Source of the DNA: Agromyces larvae
Lineage (GTDB): Bacteria > Actinomycetota > Actinomycetes > Actinomycetales > Microbacteriaceae
Direction of reading: 5' to 3'
DNA: 64,000 nucleotides
Assembly (NCBI RefSeq): GCF_022811705.1
Contig: NZ_CP094528.1
Location: 2,728,001-2,792,000 of the forward strand
Shown: positions 41,181 to 48,960 of the stretch, piece by piece
How positions within the stretch are numbered: the first letter of the stretch is position 1
Layout of the letters: each line of letters begins with the position of its first letter
Program-made: the position numbers and the translations under genes
Notes under the pieces: model-generated
What the model was told of the DNA's origin: nothing
The model's input: the letters and a program-made list of their open reading frames with translations, nothing else
Database searches by the model: none

Positions 41181-42239
41181 ATGGTGATCGTCATCGGTGC
41201 GGATGTCCATAAGGCCACGCACACGTTCGTCGCGGTCGACGACGTGGGCCGCAAGCTCGGTGAGAAGACCGTGAAGGCCACGACCGGTGGCCACGAGACG
41301 GCGATGCGGTGGGCCAGACGCGAGTTCCCTGGCGAGTTGCGGTGGGGTATCGAGGACTGCCGCCACCTGTCAGCACGACTCGAGCGCGACCTCCTCGCGG
41401 CGGGGCAGGACGTGGTGCGGGTGCCGCCGAAACTGATGGCCCAGTCCCGCGCATCGTCCCGGGAACGGGGCAAGTCCGATCCGATCGATGCGATGGCCGT
41501 GGCCCGCGCGGCGCTGCGCGAACCCGACCTCCCGGTCGCGTCGCACGACGAGTCGACCCGTGAACTGAAACTGCTCGTCGACAGGCGGGAAGACCTGGTC
41601 GGCGAACGAACCCGTCAGATCAACCGACTCCGCTGGCATCTGCATGAACTGGATCCCGAGTTCGATGTTCCGGTGAAAGGGTTCGCGATCAGCAAGCAAC
41701 GGAGACGCGTCGCGGACTGGTTGGACGGCCGCGACGGACTGGTCGCTGAACTGGCACGCGATGTCCTCGCGGACATTGACGCGGGCAGCTCCCGCATCGA
41801 CGACCTCGAGAAGCGGATCACTGCGTTGGTCGAGGACCGTTACCCGCACCTGCTCGCGATCCCCGGCTGCGGCGCTCTGACGGCGGCGAAGATCGCCGGA
41901 GAGACCGCGAACGTCGACCGCTTCCGGTCCGAAGCATGCTTCGCGATGAACGCCGGCGTCGCACCCCTGCCGGTCTGGTCAGGGAACACCAAAGGGCGGG
42001 TCCGGATGAGTCGCACCGGGAACCGGCAACTCAACGCAGCCCTTCACCGCATCGCCGTCACCCAGATCCGACTCGACAGCCTCGGCCGCGCCTACTACCG
42101 CAAACGACTCGACACGGGCGACTCCACCGTCGAAGCCCTCCGCTGCCTGAAACGACGCCTCGTCCGCATCGTCTTCCATGCCCTCCACACCGACCAGCAC
42201 CCCGCACAAACCCCCGCGAGCCACCCACTCGCGGCCTAA
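41181..42239 (+). CDS. IS110-family transposase, copy 1
   Basis: A 352-aa recombinase from the ATG at 41181, preceded by GGAAGGAGA. The N-terminal RuvC-like DEDD domain begins MVIVIGADVHKATHTFVAV (first Asp at residue 8), with the second acidic residue in WGIEDCRHLSARL near 58 and KSDPIDAMAVARAAL near 95. A helical middle region follows, and the C-terminal Transposase_20 domain has IPGCGALTAAKIAGE near residue 235 and the conserved Ser region MSRTGNRQLNAALHRIA near 280. Identical to the second copy at 62646-63704. It acts with the element's own RNA. Confidence 0.95.
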   Translation: MVIVIGADVHKATHTFVAVDDVGRKLGEKTVKATTGGHETAMRWARREFPGELRWGIEDCRHLSARLERDLLAAGQDVVRVPPKLMAQSRASSRERGKSDPIDAMAVARAALREPDLPVASHDESTRELKLLVDRREDLVGERTRQINRLRWHLHELDPEFDVPVKGFAISKQRRRVADWLDGRDGLVAELARDVLADIDAGSSRIDDLEKRITALVEDRYPHLLAIPGCGALTAAKIAGETANVDRFRSEACFAMNAGVAPLPVWSGNTKGRVRMSRTGNRQLNAALHRIAVTQIRLDSLGRAYYRKRLDTGDSTVEALRCLKRRLVRIVFHALHTDQHPAQTPASHPLAA

Positions 42240-42260
42240 CACTTGACATATGAGAAACGC

Positions 42261-43007
42261 ATGGCGAATCCCGTTCGCGGTGCCGCGGCGGTCGCGCTGG
42301 CGCGCTCCGCGGCCGAACTCCCGGCGGCGGCAGCGCTGCGCGGCGGCACACTCTATGAGCCCAAATGGGACGGGTTTAGAGCCATTCTCGTCGTCGCCGC
42401 TGACGTGCGCTCGCTCCCGCTCGAGCGGCGCCGCCAGCTGCTCGACGAGCTCGGCGCCGAATGGCGGCCGACGCTGCACCTCTCGATGGTCACCGACCAG
42501 CTGCAGCAAGCACGGGAGTGGTTCGACGAACTCGCGGCCGCGGGCGTCGAGGGGGTCGTCGCGAAGGCGGCCGCCGGCCCCTACGTCTGCGGTGCCCTCG
42601 ACTGGATCAAGGTCAAGCGCCGCGAGACGCTCGACGTCGTACTCGGGGCCGTCATCGGTCCGATTACGCGGCCCGAGGCGGTCGTCGTCGGCCGCTACGA
42701 CGAGAACGGCCGACTGCGGATCGCGGGGCGCTCCGCACCGCTGCAGCCGCACGTCTGCCGACAGCTCGGCGCGCAGCTGCGCGCGGCCGACCCGGGGCAC
42801 CCGTGGCCGGCGGTGCTCGCGCCAGCTGCGCTCGGCGGGCGCTTCACGGGTGCCCGCGATCCGATCGAGCTCACGCTTGTGTAACCCGTCGTCGCCGAGA
42901 TCTCGGCCGAGGTCGCGACGGCCGGCGGTGCGTTCCGCCACCTGGTGCGATTCGTTCGGCTACGCTCCGAACTCGACCCGCTCACCGTCGCTCAACCGCC
43001 GGTGTGA
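42261..43007 (+). pseudogene. ATP-dependent DNA ligase (LigC/LigD-like) with internal deletion and nonsense codon
   Basis: Starts ATG at 42261, ten bases after the IS110 end. LYEPKWDGFRAI contains the adenylated Lys (motif I). The frame then jumps directly to ADVRSLPLERRRQLLDEL, omitting about 80 residues that normally include the GE (motif III) and FDxL (IIIa) blocks. Motif IV (GVEGVVAKAA) and motif V (DWIKVKRRETLD) follow, then the OB-fold start. A TAA at 42882 ends the frame after ELTLV, but in-frame ligase sequence continues to 43007 (PVVAEISAEVATAGGAFRH and on). Two independent lesions make this a pseudogene. A shortened product would lack nucleotide-binding residues. Confidence 0.85.
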
Positions 43008-43421
43008 TCACCCTTAATCGACCTGAGCCTCGCAACACCCCGGGGTCGTACTTGGACAGTATGGCTGCCGTCGTCGTTGTGCTCAACGGTGAAGGGCGCT
43101 TCGGCGATCTGTCTCGAGGGCACGTGAGACCACGCTGAGTTGTGAGCGGCGACGTACTCGACCGGATCATCCGCGATCCAACCCTCCCCGCCACCGACAG
43201 CGCCGCTGATCCGAAGACGCGCGACGGTCGTCTTCGGAAGCCGCACCATCGCAGCGAGTTCTCGCACGGAAAGGGGTCAGGCCACCGAGTTGTCCGCCCT
43301 CGAAGAGAGCGAATTTGAGCGCGTCTTCCTCGACGTCCTGCGCTGCGAGTCGTCGTGACCGCGCATTGCGATATGCGAGGAGGGCTGCTTCAAGTTCCAT
43401 CCGACGCTTGCCGTGTCCCAT
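42992..43421 (-). pseudogene. Frameshifted small helix-turn-helix protein gene
   Basis: Two abutting minus-strand frames read as one protein. From the ATG at 43419-43421, MELEAALLAYRNARSRR and DALKFALFEGGQLGGL are followed, after a shift, by SVRELAAMVRLPKTTVARLRISG (a helix-turn-helix) and a C-terminus ending near 42992. The shift lies at 43268-43277 and is explained by about seven extra bases (ACCCCTT on the minus strand). TGACCCCTT matches the tip of the IS3 element found elsewhere in this island, so an insertion-excision scar is possible. The intact form was probably a small DNA-binding protein controlled by the palindromes over its start. Family unknown. Confidence 0.5.
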
Positions 43422-43458
43422 GTTGGGACACGAACACATGGTGTCCCAACCTGGGACA
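43414..43458. promoter_or_regulatory. Twin palindromic operators TGTCCCA-N3-TGGGACA
   Basis: Two copies of the same 17-bp palindrome, 43414-43430 (spacer TGT) and 43442-43458 (spacer ACC), have centres 28 bp apart. The first covers the start codon of the frameshifted minus-strand HTH gene. Perfect arms with variable spacers and near-integral helical phasing are what cooperative dimeric repressor sites look like. The obvious candidate binder is that HTH protein, now apparently inactive. Confidence 0.7.
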
Positions 43459-43612
43459 GGTTGCGGTGGAAAAGTGCCCCGTGCGTTGCTGCCCTGCGCA
43501 CCGGAGCGTCGATGATGCCACGCCAGGGCGTGATGACTCGCCGTCTATCCGAGGCCGAGGGGGCGTATACGATGTGCCGTAGGTGCAGGAAACCGCCTCT
43601 GATCTGGGGTTT

Positions 43613-43634
43613 CCGACATAAATATATTATCGGC
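43613..43634. other. AT-rich resolvase-site-like motif (copy A)
   Basis: CCGACATAA, a short AT spacer and ATTATCGGC resemble a partially symmetric serine-resolvase crossover site, whose half-sites resemble TGTCCGATA. A related motif in the same orientation occurs at 53273-53295. No recombinase other than the insertion-sequence transposases is encoded in the window. Confidence 0.3.
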
Positions 43635-43948
43635 GCGAAACGGTCGCGAGTTGCATCTGATGCGAGAACTCGTCGCACCTCTTAAATCTCCGCGTGACTC
43701 CGGGACTCCATCACAAGGATCGAATCGTCACCACCGATAGATGTGCTCGCCGTGGGCGCCACCCGGCAGTGCCGCCTGTCTGTCGTCGACGGCAACGAAC
43801 TCGAAGCATCGAATGCGAGGCTCGGTCGACGTATCGCGCGAAGGACTTGTGCATCAAGTCAGATCTAAAGCCGACTTGTCAGCAACAAAACCGCCTGCCA
43901 TCGTGCAGAAGGGCGCGAGCCCGTCCTTTCCCGAACGATGGAGAACGA
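43635..43948. other. Intergenic stretch without recognisable gene
   Basis: Between the resolvase-like motif and the secreted-protein gene. Open frames here lack start signals and conserved sequence. The last 40 bases hold the promoter region and GGAGAA upstream of the 43949 start. I see no RNA gene. Confidence 0.5.
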
Positions 43949-44692
43949 ATGCGCATATTGAGATCGGCTCTCGCTGCCGTCTCCGCGGTCGCCCTCATGG
44001 TTGGCGTCGCGACCGCACCAGCTCATGCCGAAAGCAAGACGGAAACAGCCGTTATAGCTCAACTCGAGGGTTGGCTGATCGACCACGGGGTCGGCGATGT
44101 CGTCGCGGACGGCCTCATCGAGAAGCTGAAACGAGGAGAGGCGTGGGATTCGGTTTCTGGCGCTGACTACGTTCTCCAGGAGGAACGAGTCATCAATGGC
44201 GTGCCGACGACCGTGCAGACGTTCGCAGATGGCTCAATCATTCTCCTGGGAATGGTGGAGCTGCCGTCGAAGTCCAACGCTTCTGAGACGGTGGCCCGCG
44301 CTTTTTCACCGAAGGCGAGTTCGCTGCTCAACCCGACCATTTCTGAGTGCCAGGAGGCAGGGAGTCCGGTCTGGTACAATGTAGAGGACTGCTACATCTT
44401 CTATTCCTCGGGCATGATCACGATGAGCTTCCGCGGGGGGTGGGAGGCGACCAAGGGCCCCACCGCTGATGAAGTGTATGAGCCCTATGACGAAGCCAAG
44501 CTCCTCATCGGCGTGACAGTCTCGGCAGAAGTCCTCGAGCGGACTAGGCGCTACGAGGACGTGACGTCGGGCGTACCCGCTGAAGCACGCTACCGCGTCT
44601 CGGGCACGATAGACGTCGGTATCCCGATTTCGACCGACTCGAACCTCAGGCTCCTGGTGGGCGAAGACAAGGGCTGGCCGGAATACGGATGA
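43949..44692 (+). CDS. Secreted protein of unknown function
   Basis: A 247-aa exported protein from the ATG at 43949, preceded by GGAGAACGA. A signal peptide (RILRSALAAVSAVALMVGVATAPAHA in two pieces) is cut after AHA near residue 27. The mature part is mixed alpha/beta. It has two Cys (ISECQEAG and VEDCYIFY) near residues 131 and 147 that could pair, and a C-terminal beta-rich section (VTVSAEVLERTRRYEDV, RYRVSGTIDVGIPI). It stands alone and is followed by a strong terminator. No family recognised. GC and codon use look lower than in the left part of the window, fitting the accessory island. Confidence 0.7.
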   Translation: MRILRSALAAVSAVALMVGVATAPAHAESKTETAVIAQLEGWLIDHGVGDVVADGLIEKLKRGEAWDSVSGADYVLQEERVINGVPTTVQTFADGSIILLGMVELPSKSNASETVARAFSPKASSLLNPTISECQEAGSPVWYNVEDCYIFYSSGMITMSFRGGWEATKGPTADEVYEPYDEAKLLIGVTVSAEVLERTRRYEDVTSGVPAEARYRVSGTIDVGIPISTDSNLRLLVGEDKGWPEYG

Positions 44693-44695
44693 TAT

Positions 44696-44926
44696 CTATT
44701 TGCGGGGCCGGCTCTGAGCCGGCCCCGCATCACGTGGCTTACCGCTTGAAGCGGCGAACCATACGATCGCACCGAAGAACGGCATAAAGAGTACTGCGAC
44801 AAGCCAGGCGGTTTTCTCCACCTCGGACATTGAAGTTCTCCCCATATCTCGGAGAACGTAAACAAGGACTGAGGCATACGCACCGATCACCAGCACGCCG
44901 AGGGCCACAGCTCTCAGAACCTCCAA
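44696..44926 (-). CDS. Small PLDc_N-type membrane protein
   Basis: A 76-aa protein with two membrane helices (VALGVLVIGAYASVLVYVL and TAWLVAVLFMPFFGAIVWFAA) separated by a short charged loop. EKTAWLVAVLFMPFFGAIVWF matches the phospholipase D N-terminal-like (PLDc_N) module that occurs as stand-alone small proteins. The start is a TTG at 44924-44926 with GGGAGAAGG upstream. The last ten residues are encoded by the terminator hairpin. The stop lies just inside the convergent secreted-protein gene's 3' region. Function unknown. Confidence 0.7.
   Translation of the reverse strand: MEVLRAVALGVLVIGAYASVLVYVLRDMGRTSMSEVEKTAWLVAVLFMPFFGAIVWFAASSGKPRDAGPAQSRPRK
44701..44729. terminator. 13-bp perfect hairpin terminator
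   Basis: TGCGGGGCCGGCT and its exact complement surround a 3-nt loop, 8 bp after the secreted-protein stop. On the minus strand the hairpin overlaps the last codons of the PLDc_N-like gene. Confidence 0.85.
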
Positions 44927-45225
44927 CGGCCTTCTCCCTCATCTCGTCATGCCAAACGCTACCGCCCCTGATGGCAGTCCGACGAGTGCCCGGACTCGCT
45001 CTCCACGGAGGCGCGACTGTAAATCACAGATCACCCCCGTGAGCGGCCAACCCCTTTCGCACGGTGGCCAAAGCATCGGCAGTGGACGGTCGATCTTCCT
45101 GACACCGGGCTTCGACTCCGTGATGGCGCGAGGCCCGATCTGCGCGCTGCTATACCACTAGAACGGGCTGTAGACCTGCGGTGCGAAGAGGGGGCCCGCA
45201 CTAGCGAGTGCCGACCCCCTACCGC

Positions 45226-45471
45226 CTACTTCTTGTCGGTTGGCGGGTGCGGGTCGTTCCCTGGGCGTACGGTGTCGGAGTCGCGGATCTGACCGTTGCG
45301 GCCGTGGATCCTCACTTCCCCGCCGCCCAGGTTCGTGACGATCTGCCGTGCGCGATCAGTCGCACCCGCCTGGGTCGGCAGATGCGCCGATGCGCGGTCT
45401 GCGCCAGGCGCTCGCACGTCCCATCCGCCGTTCGGGTTCGGAACTACGTGCCGGTTGTTGCTGTTGCCCAT
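45226..45471 (-). CDS. DUF2188-like small protein
   Basis: An 81-aa protein starting at the ATG at 45469-45471 with AGGAG seven bases before it. HVVPNPNGGWDVRAPGADRAS and a following segment ending GEVRIHGRNGQIRDSDTVRPG match the DUF2188 pattern (W-V...G...A.....T...A......N..GE..IH...G.I...DT). Such proteins are common, small and of unknown role. The 300 bp between it and the PLDc_N gene holds no recognisable gene. Confidence 0.8.
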   Translation of the reverse strand: MGNSNNRHVVPNPNGGWDVRAPGADRASAHLPTQAGATDRARQIVTNLGGGEVRIHGRNGQIRDSDTVRPGNDPHPPTDKK

Positions 45472-45621
45472 GAAGGGCTCCTGTCTACTCGTTTCGAATG
45501 TGCTGCCGTCTGGCCCCCAAGCACGGGCACAGGGTAAAGGCGGCCACCGACATCCAGACAAGTTCAGCCGCATCGAGCGGGCGAACTCGAGGCGGGCAAT
45601 CGAGGCTCTGTCGGCAACTGT

Positions 45622-45643
45622 AGTAATTGTCAGTGCAATTACT
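45622..45643. promoter_or_regulatory. Inverted repeat upstream of the first Xre/RES module
   Basis: AGTAATTG and CAATTACT form perfect 8-bp arms around TCAGTG, 38 bp before the antitoxin ATG, next to an AT-rich promoter region (TATCAT at about 45668). Type II antitoxins usually repress their own operon through such a site. Confidence 0.6.
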
Positions 45644-45680
45644 CCTGCGATTTACGTGTAACTTCGGTATCATTGGCCGT

Positions 45681-46082
45681 ATGGGTACCGCACTGGCGTC
45701 GTCTGATCAGCGCCCCGGACTTCGGGCCTATGAGGATTCTGTCCGCTTGCCATTCGCGAACCTTGTGGGCGACTTGCGCGAGATTCTTGGCGTGCGCCTG
45801 GTGGCGTATATCGGTGGTGTGAAGTCTGCGCGGATGGTGAGTGCGTGGGCGGATGGCTCGAGCGAGCCTGGTGAGAAGGATCGCGAGCGGCTCCGTCATG
45901 CGTTCCACGCCGCCGCGTTGCTGCGCGATCGATACGACGCGACCACCGTACAGTCGTGGTTCAAGGGTATGAATCCCGCGCTCGGGGATGTCGCGCCGGC
46001 GCAGGTTCTCCGCGACGTGGAGCCGTTCGAGGGGGCTCCTGAGGTGATCGCGGCCGCAAAGTCGTTCACGACGATCGGATGA
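45681..46082 (+). CDS. Xre/MbcA/ParS-like antitoxin of a RES toxin
   Basis: A 133-aa protein. Residues 35-75 (FANLVGDLREILGVRLVAYI, then SARMVSAWADG) form the Xre-type DNA-binding helices. Residues 80-133, including SWFKGMNPALGDVAPAQVLRD, are the DUF2384/MbcA toxin-binding domain with its NPALGG-like motif. It overlaps the RES toxin start by 4 bp (ATGA). The ATG at 45681 is preferred over an in-frame upstream start, which would cross the operator. It neutralises the downstream toxin and represses the operon, by family knowledge. Confidence 0.85.
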   Translation: MGTALASSDQRPGLRAYEDSVRLPFANLVGDLREILGVRLVAYIGGVKSARMVSAWADGSSEPGEKDRERLRHAFHAAALLRDRYDATTVQSWFKGMNPALGDVAPAQVLRDVEPFEGAPEVIAAAKSFTTIG

Positions 46083-46798
46083 GCGTCCCCGACCTTGAGG
46101 TCACCGACGAGCCCGCAGACGTCTGGCATGTCGGGCGCTCGCCAGACCCGTGGGGCTGGGCGCCGTGGAAGTACGCGGGGGATGCTGGCCGGTTCAATGG
46201 GCGTTGGGATGATGAACTCGGAGAGTTCCGGACCATCTACACAGCCGACAGCTTGCTCGGGTGCTTTCTCGAGCTGCTTGCCCATTTCCGGCCGAGCACG
46301 CCCGTGCTCGCTGCGCTCGACGAGATCGAGGACGACGACGGCACGATCGCGGCCTTCGGGGAGGCCGGGGTCGGCGTGGTCGGGTATTCGTGGCTCGACG
46401 GGAGAGAGTACGGTTCTGCTTCGCAGACGGGCAGATACTGCTTCATCACGCACTCCCGCACCGTCGCAGCACTGCAGCGTCATTATCCGTTCGGCCGGCA
46501 CGGCATCGCGGCCATCGACGTCGATGCTGCATTGCTGAAGGACGCGCATGATCGAGTCCTGACCCGGTCTATCGCACGATGGGTCTATGATCTCCGCGAC
46601 GACGACCGTCGTGAGGTCGTCGATGGAATCGAGTTCCGGTCCCGTCACGGCGATGACATCCACGTGTGGGCCATATTCGAGCGCAGCCGAGATGACTCGC
46701 GGAGCCATCATCTCAACACAACCTCGGAACCCGAGCCTGTCACGGACGCCCTTCCCGAACTAGTCGAGGCCATGCGCCGATTCGGCCTTAGCTGGTGA
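46079..46798 (+). CDS. RES-domain toxin (NAD+-depleting type), module 1
   Basis: A 239-aa RES protein. The conserved Arg and Glu are in GRFNGRWDDELGEF near residue 40 and DSLLGCFLELLAHF near residue 63. The later Ser position is in a less certain C-terminal block. RES toxins with Xre antitoxins degrade NAD+ and arrest growth, and are ADP-ribosyltransferase-like. It is larger than many RES toxins, with a 60-residue C-terminal extension (IHVWAIFERSRDD on). Translational coupling to the antitoxin supports a type II module. Confidence 0.88.
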   Translation: MSVPDLEVTDEPADVWHVGRSPDPWGWAPWKYAGDAGRFNGRWDDELGEFRTIYTADSLLGCFLELLAHFRPSTPVLAALDEIEDDDGTIAAFGEAGVGVVGYSWLDGREYGSASQTGRYCFITHSRTVAALQRHYPFGRHGIAAIDVDAALLKDAHDRVLTRSIARWVYDLRDDDRREVVDGIEFRSRHGDDIHVWAIFERSRDDSRSHHLNTTSEPEPVTDALPELVEAMRRFGLSW

Positions 46799-47005
46799 CT
46801 GCCATACCGCTTCCGGTTGGCCGCGACACCACATGGCGATAGGAGCGGCGGCGGTGCCGTGTAGACCAGGGGCTCGCCGGGGATTGTTCTCGTCCTTCGA
46901 GGCCATGAACGGTCCTTTGGGGTCGAGCCCGTCAATCAAGTAGCCCACTGCAAATTACCCCATCGACTCACAGACGCGTGGGTTGACAGGCCAGGAGCTC
47001 GCGCG

Positions 47006-47458
47006 TTGACTGCCCACATGGAATACGCATCTGCCGACACATCAAACTTGAACTCGGGCGGGAGCGCGGGTCGGAATCCCGCGACGCGGTCGCGGACGTC
47101 TCGGTGGTACTTTCCCGCTGTTGGCATCGTGGCGGCAGCGGCAGTTGTCACGTCGGTCTTCTTGCCACAGCCTGCAGCTGGCCTTGTTCTCGTCGTCGCG
47201 GCAATTGTTGTTGGAGTGATCGACTTCATCGCCCGCAAATCCTCTGGCGGTTCCCCGCTCTCACCCCCACTCAGCCGGCGTGCAGTCGTCTACGTCGCGG
47301 CCGTGGCAGTCGTGCTGGTTGGTTCGCTCGTCGTGGCATGGACCCTGCTCCGTCCGGGGGATTCTCAGTGGTTCGTATGGATGCTGGGCGCGTTCGTGTT
47401 CGCAGTGGTCGCGAGCGGGGTTTGGGTGGCAGAGGAGCGCACTGACCGCATCGCTTGA
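47006..47458 (+). CDS. Small four-helix membrane protein
   Basis: A 150-aa protein with four hydrophobic segments (FPAVGIVAAAAVVTSVFL, GLVLVVAAIVVGVIDFI, AVVYVAAVAVVLVGSLVVAW, FVWMLGAFVFAVVASGVWV) after a polar 35-residue N-terminus. The TTG at 47006 is taken because AGGAG lies eight bases upstream; the ATG at 47018 is an alternative. It converges on the secreted-protein gene at 47487-47960, 28 bp away. No family recognised. An immunity-like role for the neighbouring exported protein is possible but unsupported. Confidence 0.65.
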   Translation: MTAHMEYASADTSNLNSGGSAGRNPATRSRTSRWYFPAVGIVAAAAVVTSVFLPQPAAGLVLVVAAIVVGVIDFIARKSSGGSPLSPPLSRRAVVYVAAVAVVLVGSLVVAWTLLRPGDSQWFVWMLGAFVFAVVASGVWVAEERTDRIA

Positions 47459-47486
47459 TACGGCCAGCGCGCTGCGGGAAGGCCTG

Positions 47487-47960
47487 CTACGCGACGCAGG
47501 AGACGTACAAGCCCGCGGCCGTCAGTCCACCCACGACGACCCAGGCGGTTGCACCTGTGGGCGGGAAGACGAAGAGGGCGACGCCGCTCGCGACCGCGAG
47601 AACGCAACCCGTGTTCCACGGCGGAACCTGCGCCGCTCCGCCGCCGTAAGCGAGGTGGTAGTTCGCCACCATTGACCCGTTGATGTACTTCTGGAGGTAG
47701 CTTCCGTGACAGTCGGTCGTCGGCTCGCCCACCTGGAGCGACCAGCTATTTCCATCGGGCATCTGACAGATGTACTCATACTCCCCCGTCATTGGCACCG
47801 CGACGGGTTCGGGAGCAGCGGGGCCGACCACTGTCAGGTTCGCAGTCAGCGGAGCCACGGTCGGCGCCGGTTCCGGGGTGGCCGCGTACACCGCCGTCGG
47901 GGCGAGGAAGGTCATGGCGGCGATCGCCAGACCAGTGATGATGCTTGCCAGCTTCTTCAT
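47487..47960 (-). CDS. Secreted small protein with hydrophobic Gly-rich Cys-bounded C-terminus (bacteriocin-like)
   Basis: A 157-aa exported protein: signal peptide KKLASIITGLAIAAMTFL ending AVYA near residue 26, a Pro/Val linker, a domain with Cys in YEYICQMPDG and TTDCHGSYLQ, and a C-terminal segment from TGCVLAVASGVALF to LYVSCVA that is almost entirely small or hydrophobic and bounded by two Cys. The last part resembles membrane-active peptides such as some class II bacteriocins, but no known family is matched. AGAGAGGTTGGAAG upstream of the ATG gives a credible ribosome site. Confidence 0.6.
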   Translation of the reverse strand: MKKLASIITGLAIAAMTFLAPTAVYAATPEPAPTVAPLTANLTVVGPAAPEPVAVPMTGEYEYICQMPDGNSWSLQVGEPTTDCHGSYLQKYINGSMVANYHLAYGGGAAQVPPWNTGCVLAVASGVALFVFPPTGATAWVVVGGLTAAGLYVSCVA

Positions 47961-48076
47961 CTTCCAACCTCTCTCTTCGACAGGAACGGTTCGTCCCCGT
48001 CAGGTGGTCAGGAAGCTATTTCCTGGACGGTCGGCCAGGGAATAGCGTCCTCATGTATCGACCACGAGGAGGTGGG

Positions 48077-48709
48077 ATGACCACTAGAGGCAAGATCGGG
48101 CTCTACAAGATCAGCGAAACTGGGCAGGATAACGCGACACCTGTAATCCTCAGAGCTGCAATCGAAGAGTTCGATGAGGTCGGATTTACCGCCGCGAGCA
48201 TAGCCCGCATAGCGCAACGAGCGGGCGTATCAAAGTCACTGGTCAGCTACCATTTTCCGGCCAAGATCTTCCTGGCTTCCACGGTGGTGCACCTGGCGTA
48301 CCCAAATGGCGTGTTCATGGGAGTGCCGCGGCACGCAGTCAGCCCACTCGAAGCGATCGTTGAAGCAACTGAGCACGTCGCGGACAGCGTCGCACACACC
48401 CAGTTGGCTCGCGTGGCGATCCGACTCCATCGCCGCAAGGATGTCCGCGCCGATGGCAGCCCAGACAGGTACAGCGGCTGGCTCGCACGCATCAGCGACT
48501 ATTTCGAAGAAGCGCGCCAGCTAGGACAGATTCCTGAGGATTCGGACGTGTCCTACCATGCCCGCCTGCTTGTCGCCGGCGTCGCGGGACTCCTGAGTCT
48601 GGCCACCGATACGAACGACTACCTGACGATCGTTGACGATGCGCGCGCGATGGTTCAAGACCGAATCAGTCTGATCTGGGTAGAGGGAAGTCTTCAGGGC
48701 AAAGCGTGA
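48077..48709 (+). CDS. TetR-family transcriptional regulator
   Basis: A 210-aa regulator with the N-terminal TetR helix-turn-helix: ILRAAIEEFDEVGFTAASIARIAQRAGVSKSLVSYHFPAK at residues 23-62. The C-terminal ligand domain includes LARVAIRLHRRKDVRAD and LLVAGVAGLLSLATDTNDYL. The start at 48077 follows GAGGAGGTGGG. It is divergent from the secreted-protein gene (47960) with 116 bp between, so that gene is its likely target. The HTH has some likeness to gamma-butyrolactone receptors; the ligand is unknown. Confidence 0.85.
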   Translation: MTTRGKIGLYKISETGQDNATPVILRAAIEEFDEVGFTAASIARIAQRAGVSKSLVSYHFPAKIFLASTVVHLAYPNGVFMGVPRHAVSPLEAIVEATEHVADSVAHTQLARVAIRLHRRKDVRADGSPDRYSGWLARISDYFEEARQLGQIPEDSDVSYHARLLVAGVAGLLSLATDTNDYLTIVDDARAMVQDRISLIWVEGSLQGKA

Positions 48710-48960
48710 GGCGTCGACGTGGCCATGCCGATCAACCATTGCCCCGACTGGAATCTCAAGCGAAGCCCGACAATCCGTCACCAAGCCAAACGAGGAACTG
48801 AATCGCCCGGCATGGCCGAAGAATGGGTTCCTTGGCAAGCATCCGTCGCATGAGACCGCGGACTCGGTCTGTTCAGCCTCGTCGGTTTACCTGCCGCTCA
48901 GTCAGTCGGAAGTGACGGGGCAGCTGATCCATCGCGAGCACCGGTGGGGGACCGGCTATC

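Larger units (their letters stand above)
40951..42250 (+). mobile_element. IS110-family insertion sequence, copy 1 (1,300 bp)
   Basis: Bounds are set by comparison with the second copy (62416-63715): sequence is shared from CTCAGTGTCAGG through CTTGACATA, a constant offset of 21,465. The element has no terminal inverted repeats and no obvious target duplication, as usual for IS110. It has one transposase gene and a 230-bp non-coding left end. Sequence flanking both copies is also alike (CACGGGCGTAGCGTG on the left; GAGAAAC and CATG on the right), so a few terminal bases may be target rather than element. It separates a TAGCGT -10-like box from the ligase-remnant start. Confidence 0.9.

Noticed and set aside
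42243..42260. Start of the ligase frame at the ATG within the IS110 end
   Set aside because: The ATG at 42261 matches the ligase N-terminus, while the six upstream residues come from the element junction.
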